Source: JAICYJ01 sp963766445
GTDB lineage: Bacteria > Actinomycetota > Thermoleophilia > Gaiellales > JAICJC01
Assembly (NCBI GenBank): GCA_963766445.1
Contig: CAVXZW010000012.1
Coordinates: forward strand, 124,001-188,000
DNA: 64,000 nt
Direction of reading: 5' to 3'
Shown: positions 54,173 to 63,023 of the stretch, piece after piece
How positions within the stretch are numbered: the stretch's first letter is position 1
How the letters are laid out: every line of letters begins with the position of its first letter
The notes under the pieces: generated by a model
Told to the model about the DNA's origin: nothing
Seen by the model: the letters and a program-made list of their open reading frames with translations, nothing else
Databases searched by the model: none
Made by a program: the position numbers and the translations under genes

Positions 54173-54391
54173 TCAGCCTATGCCAGATCCGACCGGGTAC
54201 GAGCGGCTGAACGGCCGCCAGGGAACCCGCTCCCAGGAAGTGCCGCGACACATCGGACAGTCCGGCAGCACCTTGTGAACGGTCACCCCGTACCCGCAAC
54301 CCGCACAGCGAAACTCACCCTTCGCGCGCGACCCCGCGATCCAGCTCGACGCATCAGCTCCCACGTCGAGTCGATCCGTGCTCGCTCCCAT
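54173..54391 (-). CDS. rubredoxin-like zinc-ribbon protein
   Basis: 72 aa. Core GEFRCAGCGYGVTVHKVLPDCPMCRG with CxxC pairs 16 residues apart, then TSWERVPW. Common actinobacterial small zinc-ribbon type. N-terminal 25 residues are poorly structured, so the true start may be further in. Confidence 0.65.
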   Translation of the reverse strand: MGASTDRLDVGADASSWIAGSRAKGEFRCAGCGYGVTVHKVLPDCPMCRGTSWERVPWRPFSRSYPVGSGIG

Positions 54392-54548
54392 CCCGCCACC
54401 ACCTTGTCCTTCGGGACGGCCGTAAGAGCCGTCGCTTCGTGTAGATTAGCCGTCGCCGGGAGGCACCTCCACAGGAATTTCCCGCGCTCGCAAGTTTTGG
54501 GTTGTCGACGGTCGCGGACACCCACACGCGGTTGTTAAGGGAGGTCCC

Positions 54549-55237
54549 ATGAGCACCGAAGGAAACGATCCGACAGCGGGCGAGGACGCCGGCCCGGATC
54601 CCAGGCCGGATCCGGTTCCCACCGAGTCCTCGGCCACGCCGGAACCACCGCCGCCAGCCGCGGATCCGACACCGGAGCCCGAGCCTGATCCGGCACCGCC
54701 GCCACCGCCGCCACCTGCGGCGGAGTCCACCGCGGCGCCGCCGCAGTCGTCGCCGCCCGCGGCGAGCTTCGACTTCGCGGCGGTACCGCGATCGGTGTGG
54801 ATCTCGGCGGGAGGCGCGTTGGTTCTGCTGATCAGCGTGTTCTTCAGCTGGTACACCGCCACCGCCAGCGTCACGCTGCCCGGCGGCGGCACCATCAGCA
54901 GGAGTGCGAGCGGCAGCGGATGGGACTCCGGCGGCGGCGCGAAGCTGGTGTTCCTCCTTGCTCTGGTGATCTTGGTGGTGTGGGCGATCGACCTGTTCGC
55001 CGACAACGTCACCCTGCCGTTCCCGGCCTCGATGGTGGCGCTGGTGCTGGGCGCGGCTGGCGTTGCTGGTGTGTCGTGATCAAGTTCTTCTCGAAGCCCG
55101 GCGGCCCCGATCTATCGTCATTCGGCGGCACACTTCACTTCTCCGTGTCGGTCGCCTGGGGCCTCTACGTCGCGATACTGGCGTCGATCGCCGTCATCGT
55201 CGGGGCCTATCTGCACATGAACGAGACGAGCTCCTAG
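54549..55237 (+). CDS. Pro-rich membrane protein with 4 helices (frame break near 55065)
   Basis: About 229 aa. Acidic Pro/Glu/Asp-rich N-terminal 80 residues (EPEPDPAPPPPPPPAAE), then membrane helices VWISAGGALVLLISVFFSWYT, AKLVFLLALVILVVWAIDLF, PASMVALVLGAAGVAGV and, after the shift, VSVAWGLYVAILASIAVIVGAYL. Resembles actinobacterial SPW/DUF-type membrane proteins; function unknown. GGGAGG precedes ATG 54549. Confidence 0.65.
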
Positions 55238-55723
55238 CAGCACCAGCAGCCCGGTTGCGACTCCCCCGGCAGCGCCCACCAGGACGTCGCTGAGGTAGTG
55301 CACCCCCAGGTACACGCGGGACAGCGCGATCAGCGCGGCCAGGCCCACGATCCAGCCGCGGCGGGCCGGGACCACCACCCATAGCACCGTGGCGGCGGCA
55401 AACGCGATCCAGGCGTGGCCGCTGGGCATCGAGGAGCTGTCGGGGAGTGGCACCAGCCGGTGCACGTCCGCGTAGGTCACGCTGGGACGGGCGCGGTCGA
55501 CGACATCCTTCATCAGATTCGACAGCAGCTGCGAGGCGAGGACGGCAGCCAGCACGGCCACGGCAGGGGCGATCCGGCGGCGCGTCAGCGCCACCCAGAA
55601 GGCGATGCCCACGAACGCGATGCCGTCGGCGCCGACCGTGGAAGCCAGCTTCATGAGCGGGGTCACGAGCGGTAGATCGAGGCCCGAGAGCCAGGCCACG
55701 ATGCGATGGTCGAGCGCCTGCAT
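55118..55723 (-). CDS. PAP2 family lipid phosphatase (possible frame break near 55240)
   Basis: Up to 201 aa. Signature motifs of PAP2: KDVVDRARPS, SMPSGHAWIAFAAA and SRVYLGVHYLSDVLVGAAGG with catalytic His. Dephosphorylates phosphatidic acid or undecaprenyl pyrophosphate. As read it overlaps the convergent gene by 120 bases with an unconserved tail; a one-base shift near 55240 would stop it at 55234-55236, back to back with the neighbour. ATG 55723 follows TAGAGT by eight bases. Confidence 0.85.
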   Translation of the reverse strand: MQALDHRIVAWLSGLDLPLVTPLMKLASTVGADGIAFVGIAFWVALTRRRIAPAVAVLAAVLASQLLSNLMKDVVDRARPSVTYADVHRLVPLPDSSSMPSGHAWIAFAAATVLWVVVPARRGWIVGLAALIALSRVYLGVHYLSDVLVGAAGGVATGLLVLLGARLVHVQIGPDDDGDRRQYRDVEAPGDRHGEVKCAAE

Positions 55724-55731
55724 CGGCGGTG

Positions 55732-55737
55732 ACTCTA
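55732..55737 (-). promoter_or_regulatory. -10 box TAGAGT of the PAP2 gene
   Basis: Eight bases before ATG 55723. Confidence 0.5.
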
Positions 55738-55747
55738 GTGAGGTCAG

Positions 55748-55753
55748 TAGACT
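55748..55753 (+). promoter_or_regulatory. -10 box TAGACT of the HTH/basic-linker gene
   Basis: Seven bases before GTG 55761; ten bases from the divergent PAP2 box. Confidence 0.5.
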
Positions 55754-55760
55754 GGGCGCC

Positions 55761-56309
55761 GTGACCACCACGAAGGCGACCCTCAAGCCGTACCTGACCG
55801 AGATCCGCGACTGGGTCTCGCAGGGCATGACCGACGTGTGGATCGCGCACCGGCTGAACTCGACGCCGGCCAGCATCTCGGCGTTCCGCTCGCAGCACGG
55901 AATCCTGCGGCGGGACGTGCTGACCGAGGTGTACGCGGCGGACGTGCCGCCGCCGGTGATCCCGCCGGAGGCCGACGAGCCGGAGCCGGAGGTGAAGCCG
56001 CGGCGGCGTTCCCGGGGCGGACGCAAGAAGACCGGCGAGACGGCCACGGCGCCGGCGGCAGCGGCCGAGCCGGCCGAGGGCGACGGCGAGGGCGGCGCCA
56101 AGCGGCGCAGGCGCGGCGGGCGCGGGAGAGGAAAGCGGTTGCCGACGTTCGAGGCGGTGCTCGACACGGGCGATGAGGGGTACGGCTTCTGGATCGACGG
56201 GGCCGTGCGCGACGATCCGCTGTTCGCGGAGCACTGGGCCTCGCGGCGCGCGATCGTGGTCAAGATCGAGGCGGATCAGATCGTGATCCGGCCGGCCGAG
56301 CAGGAGTAG
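55761..56309 (+). CDS. HTH protein with Arg/Gly-rich linker, probable nucleic-acid binder
   Basis: 182 aa. N-terminal helix-turn-helix (LTEIRDWVSQGMTDVWIAHRLNSTPASISAFRSQHGI, ~8-46), an acidic-Pro stretch, basic KPRRRSRGGRKK and AKRRRRGGRGRGKRL blocks, then a compact C-terminal domain (~125-182; GDEGYGFWIDGAVRDDP). No known family. The RGG-like blocks suggest RNA or DNA contact independent of the HTH. Convergent with the minus-strand operon that follows. Confidence 0.65.
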   Translation: MTTTKATLKPYLTEIRDWVSQGMTDVWIAHRLNSTPASISAFRSQHGILRRDVLTEVYAADVPPPVIPPEADEPEPEVKPRRRSRGGRKKTGETATAPAAAAEPAEGDGEGGAKRRRRGGRGRGKRLPTFEAVLDTGDEGYGFWIDGAVRDDPLFAEHWASRRAIVVKIEADQIVIRPAEQE

Positions 56310-56320
56310 CAGGCTCGGGC

Positions 56321-56638
56321 TCAGTCGCGGTCGCGGTAGTCCTGCGCGCCGCGCGCGAAGCGGGCGAAGGCGGCGTCGGCGACGATGGTGAGGTCGTGCG
56401 CCCAGACGTTGTCGGTGGTGCGGTGGGCGACCAGGCGGCACCATGCGGCGCTGGTGGCGTACTCGCGGGCGAGGTCCTCCAGGGTGTAGGTCTGGCCGAC
56501 CCGGCGGGTCAGCTCGGCCACGATCTCGTCGACCACCTCGCGGTAGACGGCTTCGCGCTTGGGCGGCACGTCCAGGTGCTCGAGCTTGCGGCGGCCCTGG
56601 TCCCACTCCATCAGCGCGAGATCGACGGACGCGTTCAC
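56321..56638 (-). CDS. conserved-looking helical protein after DUF501
   Basis: 105 aa. GTG 56638 overlaps the DUF501 stop (GTGA). Sequence VNASVDLALMEWDQGRRKLEHLD... with long helices (REAVYREVVDEIVAELTRRVG, TYTLEDLAREYATSAAWCRLVAHRTTD). Looks like a small helical DUF; function unknown. Confidence 0.65.
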   Translation of the reverse strand: MNASVDLALMEWDQGRRKLEHLDVPPKREAVYREVVDEIVAELTRRVGQTYTLEDLAREYATSAAWCRLVAHRTTDNVWAHDLTIVADAAFARFARGAQDYRDRD

Positions 56639-57120
56639 GCGCTGCAGCACCCATCGGCGGGGAACACGGGCGCGGCCTCCGCCAGCACCGCGTCGCCCAG
56701 CAGGTAGCCGGGCTGGGCCAGGGCGAACGCGGCGTGGGCGTGCAGGCATTTGACGGCGCCGTCGCGGGCGGTGCCGCCGATGCCGAGTGCGAGCGACGCG
56801 CCGCCGTCGAGCATGACCGGGGCAGGCCGGCGCAGGCTGCGCTGGCGCTGCGCGCCGTCGCGATAGGAGCGGCCGAGGACGGCGTCCTCGTCGGCCAGTC
56901 GCTGGTACCGCTCGACACCGCCGGCATGCTCGAGCGCCGAGACGGCTGCCACGGCGTGCGGGCAGGTCAGGTAGTAGGTGGTCGGAAACGGCTCGCCGCC
57001 GGGCAGGTAGGAGTCCTGCTCGACGACCGCCGGCGCGCCGTAGGGGCAGCGCGCCGCCACGCCCGCCACGCCTCGCGCCGGCCGGCCCAGCTGCCGCTCG
57101 ATCACCGCGTCGTCATCCAC
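56635..57120 (-). CDS. DUF501 protein
   Basis: 161 aa. Typical DUF501 pattern: VIERQLGRPARGVAGVAARCPYGAPAVVEQ, FPTTYYLTCPHAVAAVSALE, and VKCLHAHAAFALAQPGYLLGD with Cys/His suggesting metal binding. In actinobacteria DUF501 sits beside eno and the FtsB-like gene, as here. GTG 57120 follows TAGGCT by six bases, so it heads its own unit. Confidence 0.88.
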   Translation of the reverse strand: MDDDAVIERQLGRPARGVAGVAARCPYGAPAVVEQDSYLPGGEPFPTTYYLTCPHAVAAVSALEHAGGVERYQRLADEDAVLGRSYRDGAQRQRSLRRPAPVMLDGGASLALGIGGTARDGAVKCLHAHAAFALAQPGYLLGDAVLAEAAPVFPADGCCSA

Positions 57121-57126
57121 CCTCTC

Positions 57127-57132
57127 AGCCTA
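57127..57132 (-). promoter_or_regulatory. -10 box TAGGCT of the DUF501 gene
   Basis: Six bases before GTG 57120. Confidence 0.5.
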
Positions 57133-57172
57133 GCCGCGCCGCGACACGGCCGGTCTCGGGGCCGGGTCCGGT

Positions 57173-57215
57173 GTCAAACACCGCCTCGGCTGCCGGGGCA
57201 TTCCGGCACGCCGTT
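57173..57215. repeat. GTCAAACACCG-type intergenic repeat, unit A
   Basis: GTCAAACACCG, then GGC and a GCATTCCGGC core. Aligns with unit B at 57281; the same 11-base head occurs near 32028. Confidence 0.5.
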
Positions 57216-57280
57216 CTGACAGGTGTCACGGCCGCTGTGACCACGATTCATGGAGAACACTGGGCCCGACCAATTATTGG

Positions 57281-57330
57281 AGTCAAACACCGACGCGGGC
57301 GCCGTGGCACTCCGGCGCGAGGTCGGTGCA
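57281..57330. repeat. GTCAAACACCG-type intergenic repeat, unit B
   Basis: AGTCAAACACCGACG, then GGCACTCCGGCGCG. Diverged copy of unit A in direct orientation, 108 bases later. Confidence 0.5.
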
Positions 57331-57357
57331 CGTCGTTGCAAAGCTATGACGCGCCGA

Positions 57358-57681
57358 TCAGCCGCACTGGGTGGCCGCGGAGGCCGGGATATCCCGGATC
57401 ACGAGCGGGTGCTCGCCGGGATAGATCCAGCCGCAGGCGCGTGCCAGCTCGACGATCCGCGCCTTCGTCAGGAGCGCCGCCGCCTCCGACTGCAGCCGGT
57501 CGTGCTCGTGCTGCAGCATCACTACCTGGGTTTGCGAGCGCTGCAGCCGCTCGTCCGATCGCAGGTACTTCTGCACAGGGCTCACGTACAGAGCCGCCAT
57601 CAGCAGCAGCACCGACGCCGCCGCGACCCTGCGGAACGTGAACGGGCTGCGATCGCGGCCCTGCGGAATTACCGGCCCCAT
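57358..57681 (-). CDS. septum formation initiator, FtsB/DivIC type
   Basis: 107 aa. Short basic N-terminus, one membrane helix (RRVAAASVLLLMAALYVSPV), coiled coil (RLQRSQTQVVMLQHEHDRLQSEAAALLTKARI) and the DivIC ending ELARACGWIYPGEHPLVI. Bitopic divisome subunit. 32 bases downstream of pyk. Confidence 0.88.
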   Translation of the reverse strand: MGPVIPQGRDRSPFTFRRVAAASVLLLMAALYVSPVQKYLRSDERLQRSQTQVVMLQHEHDRLQSEAAALLTKARIVELARACGWIYPGEHPLVIRDIPASAATQCG

Positions 57682-57713
57682 CCGCCCCTGCTTCGACCCC
57701 GGGCGCCGGATCC

Positions 57714-59126
57714 CTACTCGAGCGTGTGCACCAGGATGTGGTTCGTCGAGCCCGGCAGGTTCAGCCGCGTCCCGCCCGTCAACACGACCCGGTCGCCGGT
57801 CACCGCCAGGCCGCTGTCCCTGACCGCGTCAGCCACGCTGCTCCACAGCTGCTCGATCGTCTCCGCGTCCTCGATCACGATCGGCACTACCGCCCAGTCC
57901 AGCGCCAGCTGCTGCAGTACGTGCTGGTAGGGGCTGGCCGCAACGATCGGCCGGCGCGGCCGGTACCGGGACACCTGGCGCGCCGTCGACCCCGACTGCG
58001 TGGGCACCGCGATCACGGGCGCGCCCAGTTCCTCGGCGATGTCGCAGGCGGCGTGCGACAGGATCGTCGCCATCTCGCCGTCGCGCCGCAGCGCGGGGTC
58101 GTGGTAGCTGAGCGACGGCTCAACCGCCCTCGAGATCCGGTGCATCATCGCGACCGCCTCCAGCGGGTAGCGGCCCACCGCCGTCTCGCCCGACAGCATC
58201 AGCGCCGACGTCCCGTCGAGCACCGCGTTCGCCACGTCCGACGCCTCCGCCCGGGTCGGCTCCGGCTGGTTGATCATCGACTCCAGCATCTGCGTGGCGG
58301 TGATCACCGTCTTGCCGGCGTTGCGCGCGGCGCGGATGATCAGCTTCTGCACCAGCGGCACGTCGGCCACCCCGATCTCGACCCCGAGGTCGCCGCGGGC
58401 CACCATCACAGCGTCCGATGCCGGCACGATCGCGTCCAGGTCCTCGACCGCCTCGGCCTTCTCGATCTTCGCGATCACCCGCGCGCTCGACCGCTCCGTG
58501 GCGATGTGGTCGCGGAGATCGACCAGGTCCTTGGCGCTGCGCACGAACGACAGCGCCACGTAGTCGACCCCGTGGGCCAGCGCGAAGTCGAGGTCTGCCA
58601 GGTCCTTCTGGGTCAGCGACGGGATCGGCAGCGGCGTGCCCGGCAGGTTCACGCCCTTCCCCGACGAGATCAGCCCGCCCAGCTCGACCAGGCACTCCAC
58701 CCGGCTGCCGCTCACCGACTCCACGCGCACCCGCACACGGCCGTCGTCGATCAGCAGCTCCGTGCCCGCCCGCACCACCGTCGCCAGGCCGGGAAAGGTC
58801 ACCTCCAGGTCGCCGGGCGCGCCCTCGCCCACGGCCGCCAGCACCACCCGGTCGCCCTGGTTCACGGCCCGCGGCTCGGCCAGCACCCCGATCCTGATCT
58901 TCGGCCCCTGCAGGTCGGCGATCACCGCCAGCGGCCGGCCCAGCACCTCCTGCGCCCGCCGCACCGCCTCGATCACCCCGTAGTGATCCTCGTGACTGCC
59001 GTGCGAGAAGTTGAGCCGGGCGGCGTCCATCCCCGCCCACGCCAGCCGCTCGACGAACTCGGGGTCGCTCGAGGCCGGCCCGATCGTGCAGACGATCTTG
59101 GTGCGGCGCGTCAGCCGCGCGCTCAT
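57714..59126 (-). CDS. pyk: pyruvate kinase
   Basis: 470 aa. TKIVCTIGPASSDPEFV, RLNFSHGSHEDHYGVI, ADLQGPKIRIG, active-site VIAKIEKAEAVEDLD, VMVARGDLGVEIG, TATQMLESMINQPEPTRAEASDVANAVLDGTSALMLSGETAVG. Makes pyruvate and ATP from phosphoenolpyruvate, the product of the enolase whose stop it overlaps by four bases. Full length, no break. Confidence 0.95.
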   Translation of the reverse strand: MSARLTRRTKIVCTIGPASSDPEFVERLAWAGMDAARLNFSHGSHEDHYGVIEAVRRAQEVLGRPLAVIADLQGPKIRIGVLAEPRAVNQGDRVVLAAVGEGAPGDLEVTFPGLATVVRAGTELLIDDGRVRVRVESVSGSRVECLVELGGLISSGKGVNLPGTPLPIPSLTQKDLADLDFALAHGVDYVALSFVRSAKDLVDLRDHIATERSSARVIAKIEKAEAVEDLDAIVPASDAVMVARGDLGVEIGVADVPLVQKLIIRAARNAGKTVITATQMLESMINQPEPTRAEASDVANAVLDGTSALMLSGETAVGRYPLEAVAMMHRISRAVEPSLSYHDPALRRDGEMATILSHAACDIAEELGAPVIAVPTQSGSTARQVSRYRPRRPIVAASPYQHVLQQLALDWAVVPIVIEDAETIEQLWSSVADAVRDSGLAVTGDRVVLTGGTRLNLPGSTNHILVHTLE

Positions 59127-60413
59127 GCCGTCTGCGTGGTGAGCCGGGCGAACGCGCCGCGGCCCGGATAGCGGGCCGCCGATCCCAGCTCCTCCTCGAT
59201 CCGCAGCAGCTGGTTGTACTTGGCGACCCGGTCCGACCGCGACGGCGCGCCGGTCTTGATCTGGCCGCAGTTCGTGGCCACCGCCAGATCGGCGATGGTG
59301 ACGTCCTCGGTCTCGCCGGATCGGTGCGACATCACCGCCGCGTACCCGGACGTGTGCGCCAGGCGCACCGTGTCCAGCGTCTCGGAGAGGCTGCCGATCT
59401 GGTTGACCTTGACCAGGATCGCGTTCGCGGCACCCCGCTCGATGCCCTGGCCGAGCCGCTCCACATTCGTCACGAACAGGTCGTCGCCGACCAGCTGCAC
59501 GCGCGTGCCGAGCGCCGCGGTCAGCTGCTGCCAGCCGTCCCAGTCGTCCTCGGCCAGCCCGTCCTCGATCGAGACGATCGGGTAGCGGGTGCACAGATCC
59601 TCGTAGTAGCCGACCATCTCGGCCGCATCCAGCACGCGGCCCTCGCCGTCCAGGTGGTAGCGCCCGTCGCGGTAGAACTCGGTCGAGGCCGGGTCGATGG
59701 CGATCGCCACCCGGTCGCGATGCCCGGCCGCCTCGGCCGCCTCCATGATGGCCGCGATCGCCTCCTCGTTCGACTCCAGGTTCGGAGCGAACCCGCCCTC
59801 GTCGCCGACCGCGGTCACCAGGCCACGGCCGTGCAGGAGCGCCTTCAGCGCGTGGAACGTCTCGGCGCCGACCCGCAGAGCCTCGCGCGAACGAGTCCGC
59901 TCCTACCGGCACTACCATGAACTCCTGCAGGTCGATGTTGTTGTCGGCGTGGGCACCACCGTTGATCACGTTCATCATCGGCACCGGCAGCACGTGCGCG
60001 TCGGTGCCGCCGACGTAGCGGTACAGCGGCAGCCCGACCTCGTCGGCACCGGCCTTGGCCACCGCCAGCGACGTCCCCAGGATCGCGTTCGCGCCCAGGT
60101 TGCCTTTGTTCGGCGTGCCGTCAAGGTCATTCAGCACCTGGTCGATGGCGCGCTGATCGAGCGCGTCGGCACCTTCCAGCTCACTGGCGATCGTGCCGTT
60201 GACGTTGCCCACCGCCCGCTCGACGCCCTTGCCGCCCCAGCGCGATCCGTCGCCGTCGCGCAGCTCGACAGCCTCGAAGGCGCCGGTCGACGCCCCCGAC
60301 GGGACGGCCGCGCGCCCGCTGGCGCCGGACTCGAGGATCACCTCGACCTCGACCGTCGGGTTGCCCCGCGAGTCAAGGATCTGACGGCCGTAGACGGACA
60401 GGATCGAGCTCAT
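59123..60413 (-). CDS. eno: enolase (frame break near 59890)
   Basis: About 429 aa. N-terminal GRQILDSRGNPTVEVEV, PSGASTGAFEAVELRDGD, NVINGGAHADNNIDLQEFMVVP; after the break at DSFAR/EALRVGAETF: VGDEGGFAPNLESNEEA, SIEDGLAEDDWDGW metal ligands, VGDDLFVTN, AVMSHRSGETED, KTGAPSRSDRVAKYNQLLRIEEEL. 2-phosphoglycerate to phosphoenolpyruvate. A single-copy essential glycolytic gene broken by one base is strong evidence for sequence error. ATG 60413 follows TATCAT by eight bases. Confidence 0.95.
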
Positions 60414-60421
60414 CGCGCCCG

Positions 60422-60427
60422 ATGATA
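60422..60427 (-). promoter_or_regulatory. -10 box TATCAT of eno-pyk
   Basis: Eight bases before ATG 60413. Confidence 0.5.
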
Positions 60428-60455
60428 CCGGCGGTGCCAGCCGGCCCGCGATGGG

Positions 60456-61967
60456 TCAGACCGCCGACGGCCCCAGCGGGATCGCGAAATCGACGCGCGC
60501 GCCGTTGCCGGGCGACGAGGAGATGCTGACATCGCCCCCGGCCAGCCGCAGCCGCTCGCGCATCGCGTCCAGGCCCAGGTGCAGCCGCATGCCGCTGCGA
60601 TCGAGGGCGCGGGTGACGTCGAATCCGCGCCCGTCATCGACCACACAGCCGCGCAGCCAGGCCTCGTCGCTCCACAGCCGCACCTCCACCCGGCTTGCCT
60701 GCGAGTGCTTCCGCGCGTTCACCAGCGCCTCCTTGACCGTGCGGAACGCGAGGTCCTCCACCAGATACGTGAACCTCGCGTCGGGCGCAGCCAGCGCCAC
60801 GGCGAACCCACCCTCCTGCCCAACCTCGTCGGCGAGGTCGCGCAGGGCGGCGCCGATCCCCTGCGCGTCCAGCAACGGCGGTCGCAGCTCGAACGTCAGC
60901 CTCCGGGCGCGCTCGACCGCCGTTCGCAGCGTGGCGCGGGCGTCCTCGAGGGCGTCGGCCACCCGCCGGTCGGTGTCCACCGCGGCGATCGTCACGCGCT
61001 CGACCGCCATCAGCGCGGCCGTCATCACCTGGATGGTGTCGTCGTGCAGCTCGCCCGCGATCTGGGCCCGCGCCGCCGCCTCGGAGTGCAGCATCGCCTC
61101 CAGCACCTCATGCCGAGCCAGCTCGCTGCGGCGCAGCGCCTCCTGCGCGCGATGCCGTTCGGTCGTGTCAAACATCACCCCGTGAGAGCGGGCCGGCTCG
61201 CCCGGCCCGCCCCGCAGCAGCGTTGCGCGGTCGTGGAACCAGTGCACCTCGCCGTCGTGGCCGACCAGCCGGTACTCCTCGTCGTAGGGCTCGCCGGTCG
61301 CGAGGTGCTGGACGAAGTTGCCGACGGCGCGCTCGCGGTCGTCCTCGTGGACGGCCATCCGCCAGTCGTTGAAATCCAGCGCCTGGCCCGGAAGGCGACC
61401 CACCAGCTCGTCCATGTGCGACGTCGAGAACACCACACACAGGCCCTCCTCGACGATGTAGGGGATGGCCGGGATCTGCTGCACCAGCGTGCGGAAGCGG
61501 GTCTCGGCTTGCTCCAGCTCCCTGGTCAGGCGCTCACGCGAGATCACGGTGGTGAGCAGCCCGGCCAGCTGCTCGGCGCGGGCCAGCTCGGCTTCCTCAA
61601 ACGGCCGTTGGCCGAGGTAGTAGAGCTCCATCACGTGCGACAGCTTGTCGTCCTGGTAGACGCGGATGGTGACGTCGAAGGCCGCGCCGACGCGCTCGAG
61701 GAAGGCCGTCACGCCGGGTGTCTCGGGGTCACCGGCCCGATACACCGCCACCGCCGACCCCGGGCCCTTCACCCCGTCGTAGCCGAGCTCGTCGGAAACC
61801 AGCCCCGTCCCCGGCAGCACCTCGGGGTGGTCGAGGCAGCCGTCGGCGGCCAGGACGGTGATCACCTCGGGATCGTTCCGCACCTCGCAGAAGGTGGCGT
61901 GGTCGGCATCGAGCACCGCGATCGCGTACTCGAGCAGACCCGCGATCAGCGGCTGAGAGTCAGTCAC
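60456..61967 (-). CDS. GAF-PAS sensor histidine kinase (HisKA_3 type)
   Basis: 503 aa, soluble. GAF domain (~1-165), PAS with PAC (~175-300; HDGEVHWFHDRATLL), HisKA_3 with phospho-acceptor His in AQIAGELHDDTIQVMTAALM, HATPase (FRTVKEALVNARKHSQASRV, VVDDGRGFDV, HLGLDAMRERLRLAGGD). Partner regulator not adjacent. Stop/start overlap of eight bases with mazG. Confidence 0.88.
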   Translation of the reverse strand: MTDSQPLIAGLLEYAIAVLDADHATFCEVRNDPEVITVLAADGCLDHPEVLPGTGLVSDELGYDGVKGPGSAVAVYRAGDPETPGVTAFLERVGAAFDVTIRVYQDDKLSHVMELYYLGQRPFEEAELARAEQLAGLLTTVISRERLTRELEQAETRFRTLVQQIPAIPYIVEEGLCVVFSTSHMDELVGRLPGQALDFNDWRMAVHEDDRERAVGNFVQHLATGEPYDEEYRLVGHDGEVHWFHDRATLLRGGPGEPARSHGVMFDTTERHRAQEALRRSELARHEVLEAMLHSEAAARAQIAGELHDDTIQVMTAALMAVERVTIAAVDTDRRVADALEDARATLRTAVERARRLTFELRPPLLDAQGIGAALRDLADEVGQEGGFAVALAAPDARFTYLVEDLAFRTVKEALVNARKHSQASRVEVRLWSDEAWLRGCVVDDGRGFDVTRALDRSGMRLHLGLDAMRERLRLAGGDVSISSSPGNGARVDFAIPLGPSAV

Positions 61968-63019
61968 GCGACAGATCCCGCTTGGCTAGGCGGTACCAGG
62001 CGTCCTGGTCGTCCAGGCTGAGTGCGGCGAACTCGAGGCCGTCGGCCAGCGCCAGCTGCTCGGCCCGCTCCACCCGGTCGCGGAAGCGCCCCGACGCGGC
62101 GCGCAGCGCCAGCTCGGGATCGACACCGGCCAGGCGGGCGACGTTGACACCCGCGAACAGCAGATCGCCCAGCTCGTGCACCACGTGCGCATCCGGCTCG
62201 TGCTCGGCCCGCTGCGGCCCGGCCGCGTCGAGCGCGTCGCGCAGCTCCCGCAGCTCCTCGGCCAGATCTCCCCAGGCACCGTCCCAGGCGTGCCAGTCAA
62301 ACCCGACCGCAGACGCGCGGCGCTGCACCTTGCGCGCGTGCAGCAGCGCCGGCAGCACCGTGGGAACGTCGTGGAAGATGCCGCTGCGGCCCTCCTGGTC
62401 GCTCTTGATCTGCTCCCAGTTGCGGCGCACCTGGCCGGGCGTGTCGGCCACCGTCTCGCCGAACACGTGCGGATGGCGGCGGATCAGCTTGGCCGTGATC
62501 GCCCGCGCCGTGGCCGCCCAGTCGCCCTCGTCCTGCTCCGACAGCAGCAGCGCCAGGAAGGCGGTCTGAAACAGCAGGTCGCCGAGCTCGTCCAGCAGCT
62601 TCTCCGGGTCGCCCAGCTGCGCGGCCTCGGCCACCTCGTAGGCCTCCTCCAGCGTGTGTGGCACGATCGTCAGCGCCGTCTGCTCCCGGTCCCAGGGGCA
62701 GTCGCGGCGCAGCCTGGCGGTCAGGCGCATCAGCGCGATCATGGCGTCGCCCGCCATCAGCGCCGCCAGCGCGTCGCCGTCCGGGCACGGTCGGCACGTC
62801 CGGCGCGGCCGCCTGCAGGCGCACGAACCGCTCCCCCGAGGCCGCCGCCACGGGCGCATCGCCGGCCAGCGCCAGCCCCTGCCGGCCCAGCCACCCGGCC
62901 AGCGGCTCGTCCGGCTCGACGCGCACCGGCCCGGCCGTCTCCAGCGCCCGGAAGGACGCAAGAGGGATCAGTTCTGGGTCACCAGGGCCAAGCGCAACGA
63001 GGAGCTGCAGCCGGCCCAC
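61960..63019 (-). CDS. mazG: MazG nucleoside triphosphate pyrophosphohydrolase (frame break near 62787)
   Basis: About 353 aa. Two MazG folds with EExxE..E/D metal motifs: CPWDREQTALTIVPHTLEEAYEVAEA, KLLDELGDLLFQTAF and the C-terminal ELGDLLFAGVNVARLAGVDPE. The N-terminal ~85 residues (LVALGPGDPELIPLASFRAL) are the remnant start of a tetrapyrrole-methylase-like domain. Removes non-canonical NTPs. GTG 63019 lies next to the SurA-like stop. Confidence 0.86.
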
Positions 63020-63023
63020 GCGG

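Larger units (their letters stand above)
57133..57357. other. intergenic region with two diverged repeat units
   Basis: No gene. Holds the two GTCAAACACCG-type units listed separately and a GGTGTCACGGCCGCTGTGACC inverted repeat piece near 57222. Confidence 0.5.
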
